A stretch of DNA of 64,000 nucleotides from Paenibacillus_AP thailandensis (GTDB taxonomy: Bacteria > Bacillota > Bacilli > Paenibacillales > Paenibacillaceae). Shown here piece by piece: positions 19,806 through 28,737 of this stretch (its first letter is position 1; each line of letters opens with the position of its first letter). The stretch covers positions 14,509 through 78,508 of the forward strand of contig NZ_JBHUMY010000030.1 of the NCBI RefSeq assembly GCF_042685365.1, written 5' to 3'. Made by a program: the position numbers and the translations under genes. The notes under the pieces are model-generated. The model had not been told where the DNA came from. It did no database searches and worked only from the letters and a program-made list of their open reading frames with translations.

Positions 19806-19891
19806 AAATAACGCCTCCTTTATAATAGATCCGATAACTTCTTCCCGAACGCCGCTCCAACGCTTCTTATCCAAATCCGCTTGCCTGCCCG

Positions 19892-22402
19892 CTAACTCAC
19901 CGTTCGAGGCCGTTCCACCTTGTCCAGTCCCGGCCAGCGGAACGACGCCCATTCCGGCATATGCTTGTCGATCCTCGCCACCAGCACCGTCATATCGTCG
20001 ACGATCTCCCCGTCCCGATGCCGAACGACCGTCTCCAAGAGCGTATCCGCAATCTCCTGCGGATCGTCCGTTTTCAATTCGTGAATGATCCGCTTCATCC
20101 ACATTTCCTTGTTCACCGCATGCCCCGGCGCGTCGTAAATGCCGTCGCTCATCATAATCAGCGTATCGCCGGGCTGCAGCGGCATCGATACGAGCTCGAA
20201 GTCGATGTCCTGCAAGATGCCGATCGGCAGATTGTTGGCCGTAACCGGGATCACTTCGCTTCCCCGCTTAATAAAGCTTGGCGTCGATCCGATCTTCATA
20301 AAGGTTGTTTCCGCCGTATATAAATCGATAATGGCCAAATCCACCGTAGCGAACACCTCGTCCGGCGACCGAAGCAGCAGAATGGAGTTGACCGATTTCA
20401 CGGCAAGCTTCTCGTCCATGCCGGATTGCAGCAGCTGCTGCAAAATCGACAGCGCCGCGCTGCTCTCCTGGCGCGCCCGCTCGCCGTTGCCCATTCCGTC
20501 GCTGATCGCCACGGCAAATTTGCCGTTGCCGAGCTCCAGCATGCTGAAGCTGTCTCCCGACAGCAAATCGCCTCCTTTCGCCGCCCCCGCTACGCCCGTT
20601 TCCACCTCGAACGCCTTGGCCGACCCGAACACGGCCAGCGCCGGCCCGCCGTTCTTGAGCGGAGCGGATTCCGACTTGACGGCGATATGCTCGCCCAATA
20701 TGTCGCTCAGCAGCGGCGCGATTAACTTCCGGCATTCGTCATAGCCTTTGCGGAACGTATGGTACACTTCGATCTCCACATTCCCTTCTTCTAAATTGAT
20801 AATTTCAATATCTTGAATGGATAATCCCAATCCCTCCAATGCGTCGCGAATTTGCTGCTCCTGCAGATGAAGCGTCAACCCCTCCCGTTTTATCTCCTTC
20901 GCCAGGTCCTCCATCACTTGCGAGACGCCGGACAATTGCTCCGCCACAAGCTGCCTCGATTCGAATATTTGCCTCCTCCAGTGCATATCGTTTTTGTAGA
21001 GCTCGTACTCCTGCTGCATAATGCCGATCACGTTCGGCACCTTGTTGCAATGAACCGTCCAATGGCGGGGCGCGTCCCGGACCGATTGGATTTTGCCTTC
21101 CTGGACGGCGTCCATCATTTCGGTCATCATCTTGTGCGTTTGAAAAAACTTGTTCTCCCAACATACTTTCTGTCTATGGCAAGAGGCGCAGCTGCGCTCG
21201 GAAACGGAATTCATGAAATGGGCCAGCTCCTGCTCCTTGCGGGCTTTGGAAACGGCTTCGTCCTGCGACGGCGGTCCGCCGAACTGGCCGAAGCTGCGGG
21301 AGAGCTGCCGGAACACTTCGGAATATTGCGATACCCGTCCGGCCGTGACCTCCCTGACCCGCTTCGCGTATTCATGCTGCGACTTCGCGTGCTCGTTCGT
21401 GCCCGGCACGTAACGGGCGATCGTTCGAATCATGCTCCGCGGCGTAAGCATAAGCAGAACGACGGCGGCCACCGATTCCCATGTCGAGGCCATCACGTCC
21501 ATGCCGCTGCCGATGTAGACCGACAGGATCGAGGTGCCGAGCAGCATGCCGAACGCGGCGGCCATCTTCCCGCCTTCCCGAAGCAAGCCGGCCAGGAGCC
21601 CCGCGAATGCAAGCAAGCTCATCTGCACGATCGCCTGCAGATCGGCCAAGCTTAGAATCAAGCCCGCCACGACGCCGACCGAGGCGCCAAGCGGAGCTCC
21701 CCCGGCGAGCGCGAATAGAAGCAGCGTATACCGGGACATGACATGCTCTGCGGACATGCCGTACAATGTCCAGCCGACCAATCCCGTCATGACGGATGCG
21801 AGCATAATCATTAAGCAAATGATTTCTTCGTTGCGCAGGTTCGCCGTTTTTTTGGCCATGGTCAGCACGGGCAGCGCTTGGATGAACACGAGCGTAAGCA
21901 CAAAGCCGAGCGACGCCTCGACCACGACCATCATAAAGCTGTACCAGCCGAGATGGTCCCCGATCAGCACTTCGAACAGCTGGACGACCAGCGTCGCCGC
22001 GAATACGAGGAGGGGCGCCGTAGACAGCTCCGCTTTCTCGAACGCCTCCAGACCTTTCAGCAAGAGGAACAGCGCGGCGATCTCCATGCCGGTCCACATC
22101 GGCGCCGGCGTCGCCGCAAAACAGCTTCCGGCTATAAGCGATAAAGCCGCCCATAAGTAAACATCCTTTCTCGTCAGATAGATAACTGCGAAGTACGCCG
22201 CCGCGAACGGCATCAACGATTCCAGAATGACGGCCCGTCCAAGCAAAAAACCGATAGCGACGAGCAGAATCGTCCATTTCTTGGCCGCAAGGAGACGGAA
22301 CGGCCCCCATCTCAAGGCTGCCTCATAGCTTCTTCTCATAAAGGATTGCGCCTTGCCCGATTCTTCTACTCCCGGAAATAGAACCACGTTCTCTTTGCTC
22401 AT
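19892..22402 (-). CDS. spoIIE: Stage II sporulation protein E (PP2C phosphatase)
   Basis: Dephosphorylates SpoIIAA to release sigma-F in the forespore and interacts with FtsZ at the polar septum. The 836 residues comprise an N-terminal membrane region of about ten helices (roughly 40-320), a central regulatory/FtsZ-binding region containing a cysteine-rich stretch around CASCHRQKVC, and a C-terminal PP2C domain. Metal-binding aspartates are visible in SDGMGNGE (about 636), MMSDGIYD (about 753) and DDMTV near the end. A Spo0A-box cluster and a cre-like palindrome lie upstream. Position between yabR and the VWA gene is conserved, but the intervening tRNA genes of B. subtilis are absent. Confidence 0.97.
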   Translation of the reverse strand: MSKENVVLFPGVEESGKAQSFMRRSYEAALRWGPFRLLAAKKWTILLVAIGFLLGRAVILESLMPFAAAYFAVIYLTRKDVYLWAALSLIAGSCFAATPAPMWTGMEIAALFLLLKGLEAFEKAELSTAPLLVFAATLVVQLFEVLIGDHLGWYSFMMVVVEASLGFVLTLVFIQALPVLTMAKKTANLRNEEIICLMIMLASVMTGLVGWTLYGMSAEHVMSRYTLLLFALAGGAPLGASVGVVAGLILSLADLQAIVQMSLLAFAGLLAGLLREGGKMAAAFGMLLGTSILSVYIGSGMDVMASTWESVAAVVLLMLTPRSMIRTIARYVPGTNEHAKSQHEYAKRVREVTAGRVSQYSEVFRQLSRSFGQFGGPPSQDEAVSKARKEQELAHFMNSVSERSCASCHRQKVCWENKFFQTHKMMTEMMDAVQEGKIQSVRDAPRHWTVHCNKVPNVIGIMQQEYELYKNDMHWRRQIFESRQLVAEQLSGVSQVMEDLAKEIKREGLTLHLQEQQIRDALEGLGLSIQDIEIINLEEGNVEIEVYHTFRKGYDECRKLIAPLLSDILGEHIAVKSESAPLKNGGPALAVFGSAKAFEVETGVAGAAKGGDLLSGDSFSMLELGNGKFAVAISDGMGNGERARQESSAALSILQQLLQSGMDEKLAVKSVNSILLLRSPDEVFATVDLAIIDLYTAETTFMKIGSTPSFIKRGSEVIPVTANNLPIGILQDIDFELVSMPLQPGDTLIMMSDGIYDAPGHAVNKEMWMKRIIHELKTDDPQEIADTLLETVVRHRDGEIVDDMTVLVARIDKHMPEWASFRWPGLDKVERPRTVS

Positions 22403-22559
22403 CTCTTACTCGCACCACCAATCCCAAAAAGTAATGTGCCTCCCAGTATAGAGACTTGTCCGCATGAAGTTTGTCATTATGCGTAAGCGGATCAAAAGTT
22501 TTTTCCGACATGCCCGCGCCGCCTTTGCGACGATTGTCAACACAACCGCAGCCCTTGAT

Positions 22560-22575
22560 TTGCAAGCGCTTGCAA
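22560..22575. promoter_or_regulatory. Perfect 16-bp palindrome, cre-like, upstream of spoIIE
   Basis: TTGCAAGCGCTTGCAA is fully self-complementary and its core fits the catabolite-response consensus TGNAANCGNWNNCA. It lies about 160 bp before the spoIIE start codon. CcpA binding is inferred only from the motif. Confidence 0.5.
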
Positions 22576-22691
22576 CCGATGCGGCGCCGAACCGAAGACA
22601 AGCCGTCCTACAAAAACCGCCGTCTATCCCAAGAAGCAAATTGGCGAATGAAGGGGTGAACGTGTCGGGAATGAATGAGAATCGGAGTAAA

Positions 22692-22718
22692 AAAAACTTC
22701 TGTCGAAGTCTATTCGAA
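22692..22718 (-). promoter_or_regulatory. Spo0A boxes upstream of spoIIE
   Basis: TGTCGAA (22701-22707) matches the 0A-box consensus exactly and ATTCGAA follows at 22712-22718. Spo0A activates spoIIE in B. subtilis. The boxes lie about 300 bp upstream of the start codon, farther than expected, and I could not fix a -10 element. The first 19 bp are identical to a site upstream of spoVT. Confidence 0.65.
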
Positions 22719-22828
22719 GAAAAGGCTCGGCTTCGGAAAGTCTTTCCATGTATCCTGGCGCTTTTGGCGGAAGTTTGTGTTGCCGGAACGGGGACTCGGG
22801 GCCGCAATAATACTCGTCCGGAAACAGC

Positions 22829-22858
22829 AAAAAGCCTGCCCGGTTACCCCGGACAGGC
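22829..22858 (-). terminator. Rho-independent terminator of yabR
   Basis: Stem GCCTGTCCGGGG/CCGGGCAGGC (minus strand) followed by TTTTTGCTGTTT, about 40 bp after the yabR stop. Confidence 0.9.
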
Positions 22859-22897
22859 GAATGACTGTCGATGCTTATGCTTATGAGATGCGGTGGA

Positions 22898-23392
22898 TTA
22901 TACCCGCTTGGCTCCGCGTCCTCCGCGTTTGCCTTCCGTATTCTTCCGCAAGGAAGAAATCCGCTCTTCGCTATCTTTCAGGAAGCGTGACATTTTATCC
23001 TCGAATGACGTCTTGCCATACGGCGGTCTGCCAGTTGATGGTTTGAAGGGACGTCCGCCTCGGTCTTGGCCACCGCTAGGACCTCCTCCAGCGCGGTTAA
23101 AGCCGCCACCTCCGCCGCCAATGCGCTCGCGCTGCGGCGGTTGTTGACCTGCAGGCCGGTCAACTGCCTGTTTGATAGAAAGCCCGATTTTTCCGTCTTT
23201 GTCTACGTTGATGACCTTCACCGTGACGATGTCGTCGATCTTCAGGTGATCCTTCACGTCTTTGACGTAGTTATCGGCAATCTCCGAAATGTGAACGAGC
23301 CCTGTGACACCTCCCGACAAGTCGACAAATGCTCCGAAATGCGTAATGCCTGTCACTTTGCCCTCTAACTTGGCGCCCACTTCAATTGCCAT
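22898..23392 (-). CDS. yabR: S1-domain RNA-binding protein (YabR-like)
   Basis: Residues 3-75 form an S1 RNA-binding domain of the polynucleotide phosphorylase C-terminal type (VGAKLEGKVTGITHFGAF, then VHISEIAD). A glycine/arginine-rich low-complexity linker follows (about 88-120) and a basic helical tail. The 164-residue size and the position between divIC and spoIIE match YabR. A ribosome- or mRNA-associated role is inferred from the domain. Confidence 0.9.
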   Translation of the reverse strand: MAIEVGAKLEGKVTGITHFGAFVDLSGGVTGLVHISEIADNYVKDVKDHLKIDDIVTVKVINVDKDGKIGLSIKQAVDRPAGQQPPQRERIGGGGGGFNRAGGGPSGGQDRGGRPFKPSTGRPPYGKTSFEDKMSRFLKDSEERISSLRKNTEGKRGGRGAKRV

Positions 23393-23497
23393 AAAATAAA
23401 ATGTTCCTCCCTAAAATTTATGCGAATAGCTATACAACGTGATTATAACCGAACGGTTCAAGCAAGGTCAACAGACGTTCACCCGTTTATAACCGGG

Positions 23498-23818
23498 CTA
23501 TTCGATCACTTGGATAACCTTCTCGCCTTCCTTGACCATGCCTTGTTCCTTCGTTGCCAACTGCTCAATATATTCAGGATCGTTTAATCTCTCGATCTGC
23601 TTATTCAGCTCTTGCTTGCGGGCAACGGCTTCGTTCCGCTGCTGTTCGATCGTTTCGTAGCGAAGCGCCGTTTCGCTCTGCTGCTTCATCTGTCCGATAA
23701 ACGTATAAGCCGCCCAACCCATAAAGAGGATCATAAAGGTAAGCCATAGCCTCATTCGGCGCTTGGAGCCCCGTCCGGTTGCCGGTTTATTCGTATTGGA
23801 TGTCGCGACAATCGCCAT
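23498..23818 (-). CDS. divIC: Septum formation initiator DivIC (FtsB family)
   Basis: Small bitopic division protein that works with FtsL and DivIB in the divisome. The 106 residues have a basic cytoplasmic start, one transmembrane helix (about 23-41) and an extracellular coiled coil (about 45-80, with repeated Gln/Glu/Leu heptads). Conserved order yabQ-divIC-yabR supports the call. Confidence 0.92.
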   Translation of the reverse strand: MAIVATSNTNKPATGRGSKRRMRLWLTFMILFMGWAAYTFIGQMKQQSETALRYETIEQQRNEAVARKQELNKQIERLNDPEYIEQLATKEQGMVKEGEKVIQVIE

Positions 23819-23857
23819 TGGCCGACAATACCCCTCTCTACTTCAATTGTCCGTGCG

Positions 23858-24469
23858 TTACGGCTTTCGGATCAGCTTCTTCCATCGCTCCGCGATGCGG
23901 TTTCCGGCGTCCCGCAGCCGGGAACCCAGCCGGAGTCTGTCCAGATGCGGGCCAAGCCGGCCGGCGATCGGACGAATAACCGGTCCCAACATCCACTTTG
24001 CAAGCAGCCAAAACGGACGAAATAATTGTAACACAACTTTTAAGAGGAAAATAGTGATTGCCGCTCCAAAAGAAAAAATTACCTTTATTAGCTTATAGAG
24101 CAAAACAAGCGGCTTTACGATCGTCCAGTCCAGCATGCCGATAATAAACCGGATGAGCCCGCGGACCGCAAGTATCGTCCATCGGACAATGGCCGCGACC
24201 ATTCGGCTGAACAAGAAATAATAAACCGTAACGCCCAAGAGCAAGCCCAGGAACACGTATACCCTAACCTCGCCGTTGTTGCCGGCATACAGTACCCGGA
24301 ACACGATCAGCGCCGCCGCGACCCAGTAGAGCAAATCGAGAAACGGCAGCCACCACCGGGGAAACTTGAGCTCGAGGGACAGAATTCGGTAGCTGTCGAA
24401 CACCGCCCCCATCCCAAGTCCGGACAGCAGCATAAGCGCCATGGTCCACCATTGCATACTCAGCGTCAC
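23858..24469 (-). CDS. yabQ: Spore cortex biosynthesis protein YabQ
   Basis: Membrane protein needed for cortex formation in B. subtilis. The 203 residues have about five predicted transmembrane helices in the first two thirds, beginning with the family's MSGLGMGAVFDSYR-like region, and a basic cytoplasmic tail. It overlaps yabP by 4 bp (ATGA), so the two are coupled, as in other spore formers where they are sigma-E controlled. Confidence 0.93.
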   Translation of the reverse strand: MTLSMQWWTMALMLLSGLGMGAVFDSYRILSLELKFPRWWLPFLDLLYWVAAALIVFRVLYAGNNGEVRVYVFLGLLLGVTVYYFLFSRMVAAIVRWTILAVRGLIRFIIGMLDWTIVKPLVLLYKLIKVIFSFGAAITIFLLKVVLQLFRPFWLLAKWMLGPVIRPIAGRLGPHLDRLRLGSRLRDAGNRIAERWKKLIRKP

Positions 24470-24750
24470 TTGAACAGCTTCCCGAACAATCCTTTGGATT
24501 TGCCCGAGGCATTGCCGTCCAAATAGGCGAGCGAATGGACAAGCCCCTCGATCACGACGATTCCCTGTTCCAGGCTAAGATGTTTAATATGCAAGTTCTG
24601 ACCTTTGATCGTCAGAAAGCCGAGCTCGGTTTCCAGCAAAAACTCCTCCGTGTCGAAGCTTTCCACGTTAATCGCTCCCGTAATTTCCAGCAGCTTGCGG
24701 TTTTGCATCTTCACGTCCTGTCGCTTCTGCCCCTTGCTTTGGTCAACCAT
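24466..24750 (-). CDS. yabP: Sporulation protein YabP
   Basis: A 94-residue protein of the YabP/YqfC family, required in spore formation and predicted to be a small beta-rich protein. Segments such as ITGAINVESFDTEEFLLETE and LTIKGQNLHIKHLSLEQG are typical of the family. The ATG follows GGGAGGGACAGGG. A CATAC motif about 60 bp upstream may belong to a sigma-E promoter, but I could not identify a convincing -35. Confidence 0.92.
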   Translation of the reverse strand: MVDQSKGQKRQDVKMQNRKLLEITGAINVESFDTEEFLLETELGFLTIKGQNLHIKHLSLEQGIVVIEGLVHSLAYLDGNASGKSKGLFGKLFK

Positions 24751-24942
24751 GCCCTGTCCCTCCCGCTACCTAAGCCGCGCCGCACTATCGGTATGCGCCG
24801 GCTTGTACTTACTACTAACCTATGGGGAACGGGACAGGTTTAGAACTGCTTGCCCGGCAGCGGGTCGAAGCGCCGGCGGCGGACCGTCCGCGCGCTTGCA
24901 TTGTTCGGCCGGCCGAATGGACAAGGAGTCGCTCCAAAGAAC

Positions 24943-24977
24943 AAAGCCGCCCGGCAAGATGGCTTGCAGGCGGCTTT
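24943..24977 (-). terminator. Terminator after rqcP
   Basis: 9-bp stem AAAGCCGCC/GGCGGCTTT with a T-rich flank on the minus strand, 11 bp past the rqcP stop. It separates the hup-rqcP unit from yabPQ. Confidence 0.75.
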
Positions 24978-24987
24978 GGACCTGGCA

Positions 24988-25272
24988 TTACCAGCCGAAG
25001 GACTCGTCCTTGTCCGGCTGGCGCTGCTCTTCTTTTATTATCGTATACAACTCGCCGGCTTCTTCCTTGCGAGTCGTCTCCGCTATACGTTCAACACGTA
25101 CCGTTACGATCTTCTGACCGTATTGAATTTGAAGCTCGTCTCCCGGCTTGACGGCGCTGCTTGCTTTCGCTTCGCGGCCGTTAATCCATACGCGGCCTTG
25201 CTCGGATACGTCCTTGGCCACCGTACGGCGCTTAATCAAGCGGGAAACCTTCAGAAACTTGTCGAGGCGCAT
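24988..25272 (-). CDS. rqcP: S4-domain protein RqcP
   Basis: Binds peptidyl-tRNA on stalled 50S subunits and assists RqcH in adding alanine tails. The S4 RNA-binding domain occupies nearly all of the first 60 residues (MRLDKFLKVSRLIKRRTVAK, then GRVWINGREAKASS). A short charged tail follows. The 94-residue size fits YabO/RqcP. It begins 3 bp after hup. Confidence 0.93.
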   Translation of the reverse strand: MRLDKFLKVSRLIKRRTVAKDVSEQGRVWINGREAKASSAVKPGDELQIQYGQKIVTVRVERIAETTRKEEAGELYTIIKEEQRQPDKDESFGW

Positions 25273-25275
25273 TTC

Positions 25276-25548
25276 TTACTTGATCGCTTCTTTCAGTTTG
25301 TTGCCCGCTTTGAATGCAGGAACCTTCGATTCCGGAATCGTGATTTCTTTGCCCGTTTGCGGGTTGCGGCCCACGCGGCCGGAGCGTTTGCGAGTTTCGA
25401 ACGTGCCGAAACCGATCAGCTGCACTTTGTCGCCTTCGGCGAGCGCTTCCGTTACTTCACCAAGAAAACCGTTCAATACGGTTTCTACGTCACGTTTGGT
25501 AAGACCGCTTTTTGCCGCGATGTTGTTGATCAAGTCTGTTTTGTTCAT
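25276..25548 (-). CDS. hup: DNA-binding protein HU
   Basis: Histone-like dimer that bends and compacts DNA. From ATG 25548 the protein is 90 residues with the intercalating arm region GRNPQTGKEI. GGGAGG lies 10 nt before the ATG; the longer in-frame start at 25584 has no such signal. A TATAAT at 25635-25640 (minus strand) probably drives it after a leader of about 80 nt, although the -35 is weak. Confidence 0.97.
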   Translation of the reverse strand: MNKTDLINNIAAKSGLTKRDVETVLNGFLGEVTEALAEGDKVQLIGFGTFETRKRSGRVGRNPQTGKEITIPESKVPAFKAGNKLKEAIK

Positions 25549-25733
25549 AATAATTAATCCTCCCAAAATAACTAAATTTGTCAATCGGCGCGGGCAGCGC
25601 CAACTGGCCTTGGAATTTTCTATTCTACATGAAGATTATAGATTCTGCCATTCCGTAAAAATTCCTGCCTGACCCTAAAATTTTTTTGCGTAATATGGTG
25701 GATGTCGGCGAATAATGACGAAACTTCAGCGGA

Positions 25734-27212
25734 TTATAAGCGTTTCGCTTCTTCCCACCAACGATCCATTTCTGTTAAATCAGTCTGGTCAAATTGTTTC
25801 CCGCTTATACGAAGCTGCTCTTCGATATAAGAGAATCTCCGCTTGAATTTGGCGTTGGTCCGGGAAAGCGCCTCCTCCGGATCCGCGCCGATGAACCGTG
25901 CGGCGTTCACGACGGCGAACAGCAGGTCGCCGAGCTCCCCGGCCTGTTCCTCCGCATCCTTCGAAGCGACCGCTTCGCGAAGCTCCGCCAATTCCTCCGC
26001 GATTTTGTCCAGCACGGGCTCAAGCTCGCCCCAATCGAAGCCGACCTTGGACGCTTTCTTCTGCAGCTTGTACGCCTTCAGCAGCGCCGGAAGCGCCGGC
26101 GGGATGCCGTCCAGCACGGACTGCTTCGACGGATCGATGCCTTTGCGCCGCTTCTCCTCCGCCTTCATCTGCTCCCAGTTCGCCAGCGCTTCGTTCGCGT
26201 TCTCAGCGCCGAGATCGCCGAACACGTGAGGATGCCGGAACAGCAGCTTCTCGTTCAACGTCTGGACGACGTCGTAAACCGAGAAAGCGCCGACCTCCTC
26301 CTCCATCTGGCTGTGCAGCATAATTTGCAGCAGAACGTCGCCGAATTCCTCCCGCATTCCGTCGGGATCGTCGTTGTCGAGCGCCTCGAGCGCTTCGTAC
26401 AGCTCTTCGATGAAGTTGACGCGTATCGACTGATGCGTCTGCTCCCGGTCCCACGGACAGCCTTCCGGACTGCGGAGAATCGCGACGATCTCGTGCAGCC
26501 GGTCGAAGGACCTGTTCAGCAGCGACGGGTCTTCCGAACGCGGCACCCAGACCAGCGACAGATTGCCGAAGCCCGGCGTCCGATCCAGCTCGTACAGCGG
26601 CACGCGGAGGATCGATTCCTCGCCGGCGACGCCAAGCGCATGCCCGACGACGACTTCGTAATCGTCCGGATAAATTTCCATCAGGGCAAGCTTCACGTCC
26701 GAAGCCGTAAAGCCGTCGTAGACTTGCCCGATGATCGTATGTAGCTGCGGCCGCAGCAAGGAAGGCGACAGCTCGGCGGCGTCCAGCAGGACGAAGCCTT
26801 CGATCGGATCGAGACCGAGCCGCAGGAACGCTTGGTCCAGGAAGCTTTCTCCCCCGAGAACGGCAAGCGGGACGCCTTCCTCCCGGCAGCGCTGAAGCAG
26901 CAGCTGGACGGTGCGCTCGGCGACCATCGGATGTCCCGGCACCGCATACAGAACCGGGTCGCCTGCGCCTTTCGCTTCGGCGATCAACTGATCCGCAATC
27001 GCCTCGTAAACGTCGGGAAAGCTGTCCTTCTGCTCGTAAATGTAATCAAAAGAAGCGTAGGCGATTCCGTGCTCCCGCAGCATCGCCATCATCGGATGCT
27101 TCTCGGTGCGGACATAAACGCGGGAAGCCGACTGCAGCCTCCGCCATACGCCAAGCGTCAGCTGATCGGGGTCGCCCGAGCCCAAGCCAACGACCGTAAT
27201 CCGTTCGTTCAC
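25734..27212 (-). CDS. mazG: Tetrapyrrole methylase-MazG nucleotide pyrophosphohydrolase fusion (YabN)
   Basis: Two domains: residues about 3-225 resemble the SAM-dependent uroporphyrin-III C/tetrapyrrole methylases (VVGLGSGDPDQL at the start), and about 235-490 form a MazG house-cleaning NTP pyrophosphatase with paired EExxE-type metal sites (FIEELYEALEAL, EEFGDVLLQ). Start GTG 27212 is chosen since GGAGG lies 8 nt upstream. The fusion is normal for spore-forming Firmicutes. In B. subtilis it follows spoVB, which is absent here. Confidence 0.93.
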   Translation of the reverse strand: MNERITVVGLGSGDPDQLTLGVWRRLQSASRVYVRTEKHPMMAMLREHGIAYASFDYIYEQKDSFPDVYEAIADQLIAEAKGAGDPVLYAVPGHPMVAERTVQLLLQRCREEGVPLAVLGGESFLDQAFLRLGLDPIEGFVLLDAAELSPSLLRPQLHTIIGQVYDGFTASDVKLALMEIYPDDYEVVVGHALGVAGEESILRVPLYELDRTPGFGNLSLVWVPRSEDPSLLNRSFDRLHEIVAILRSPEGCPWDREQTHQSIRVNFIEELYEALEALDNDDPDGMREEFGDVLLQIMLHSQMEEEVGAFSVYDVVQTLNEKLLFRHPHVFGDLGAENANEALANWEQMKAEEKRRKGIDPSKQSVLDGIPPALPALLKAYKLQKKASKVGFDWGELEPVLDKIAEELAELREAVASKDAEEQAGELGDLLFAVVNAARFIGADPEEALSRTNAKFKRRFSYIEEQLRISGKQFDQTDLTEMDRWWEEAKRL

Positions 27213-27481
27213 ACCCATTCCCTCCACTTTCCCTGCACGGGCAGTTGTTTATGTTCTACCTTCCGGCGCTTAGTCGGACTTTCCATCTCTATTGTTAACC
27301 TAATCGACTGTTCCCATAGCCGCAAAATCGATAAGAACGTTTGCCCGTTCTATAGTTTACCTCTTTGCGTACCCGCTTCGCAAACTTTGGCGGAAATCGG
27401 CTCTTCCGCCCGCGCCGAAGGTATAATGGAAATACCGGTACGGCTCAACGGATTCTTATGGAAAGGCAAGGTGTTGTCGAG

Positions 27482-28621
27482 ATGAAAATCGTCATTGCCC
27501 CGGACAAGTTTAAAGGCAGCTTGACGGCCCCGGAAGCGGCCCGCGCGATCGAGCAAGGCGTCCTTCGCTGCAATCCTGAGGCGGCGACGGTGCTTGTCCC
27601 CGTCGCCGACGGCGGAGAAGGGACGCTGGACAGCCTGATCGCGGCAACGGGCGGGACGTCTGTGCCGGTCCGAGTGACCGGCCCGCTCGGCGAGCCGGTG
27701 GAGGCCGCATACGGCATAACCGGCGACGGGCGCACCGCCGTCATCGAGATGGCGCGCGCCTCGGGGCTGCTGCTCGTTCCGCCCGCGCGGCGGGACCCGC
27801 TCCGGACAACGACATACGGCACGGGCGAGCTGATCCGCCACGCGCTTGACGCGGGCTGCCGCAGCTTTATACTTGCGCTCGGCGGCAGCGCGACGAACGA
27901 CGGCGGAGCGGGCATGCTCGAGGCGCTCGGCATGCGGCTGACGGACCGGGACGGCCGGAAGATCGGACCCGGCGGAGGCGAGATCGGACGCATCGCAAAC
28001 GTCGATGCGTCCGGATTCGATCCGCGAATTGCGGAAAGCTCGTTCGTTATTGCGTCCGATGTGACGAATCCGTTCATCGGCGCCGAAGGCGCTTCCCGGG
28101 TATTCGGGCCGCAGAAGGGCGCCGACGCCGATAAGGTCGAGCGGCTGGAGGAAGCGATGGCGAGCTGGGCCGGACGGATGGAGGAGGCGACGGGCGTGCG
28201 GGTGCGCGACATGCCGGGCGCGGGTGCCGCAGGCGGTCTCGGCGGCGCGCTGCTGGCGTTTTTCCCGGCCGTCATGCGGCGGGGAATCGACGTGGTCGCG
28301 GCGTGCTGCAGGCTGCGGGAGAAGCTGCAGGGCGCGGACCTCGTCCTGACCGGCGAGGGCGCCATCGACGGCCAGACGGCCGGCGGCAAAGCGCCGCTCG
28401 GCGTCGCCGAAGAAGCGCGCAGGCTGGGCATTCCCGTTATCGCGCTTGCCGGGTCTGTCGGGGCGGGCGCGGGCAAGCTGAACGATCTCGGGTTCGCCAG
28501 CATCCACAGCATCGTTAACGGGCCGATGACGCTCGAGGAAGCGGTCGGACGGGCCGCGGAGCTGCTGGAGCTGGCGGCCGAGCAGGCGGTCCGCGCGTTC
28601 AACGCCGGACGGCGGCGCTAA
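27482..28621 (+). CDS. glxK: Glycerate kinase
   Basis: Phosphorylates D-glycerate, feeding it to glycolysis. The 379 residues start MKIVIAPDKFKGSL, the hallmark of the GlxK/GarK family, and include VADGGEGTLDS, LGGSATNDGG and the TGEGAIDGQT catalytic region. ATG 27482 follows AAGGTG; a TATAAT at 27422-27427 may be its -10. It is on the opposite strand from its neighbours and part of a block not present at this place in B. subtilis. Whether the product is 2- or 3-phosphoglycerate cannot be told. Confidence 0.93.
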   Translation: MKIVIAPDKFKGSLTAPEAARAIEQGVLRCNPEAATVLVPVADGGEGTLDSLIAATGGTSVPVRVTGPLGEPVEAAYGITGDGRTAVIEMARASGLLLVPPARRDPLRTTTYGTGELIRHALDAGCRSFILALGGSATNDGGAGMLEALGMRLTDRDGRKIGPGGGEIGRIANVDASGFDPRIAESSFVIASDVTNPFIGAEGASRVFGPQKGADADKVERLEEAMASWAGRMEEATGVRVRDMPGAGAAGGLGGALLAFFPAVMRRGIDVVAACCRLREKLQGADLVLTGEGAIDGQTAGGKAPLGVAEEARRLGIPVIALAGSVGAGAGKLNDLGFASIHSIVNGPMTLEEAVGRAAELLELAAEQAVRAFNAGRRR

Positions 28622-28680
28622 GCAAGAGGCCTTCCCGGTCCGTACCGACCTGGACGCGCCGGCGCGCCCGCGCGGCAACG

Positions 28681-28735
28681 AAAAACGCCCCATCCCGCCG
28701 TTGCTTAAGCAAAAGCGGGATGGGGCTTCTTTTTC
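28681..28735. terminator. Bidirectional terminator between glxK and the GH4 gene
   Basis: Perfect 12-bp stem GCCCCATCCCGC / GCGGGATGGGGC (28687-28698, 28715-28726), with T-rich sequence on the plus side and the complement of an A-run on the other. It serves two convergent genes. Confidence 0.9.
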
Positions 28736-28737
28736 GA

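Noticed and set aside
19249..20088. Plus-strand open frames opposite the spoIIE-adjacent gene
   Set aside because: No ribosome binding site, and they run into spoIIE coding sequence; the minus-strand frame has a strong start signal.
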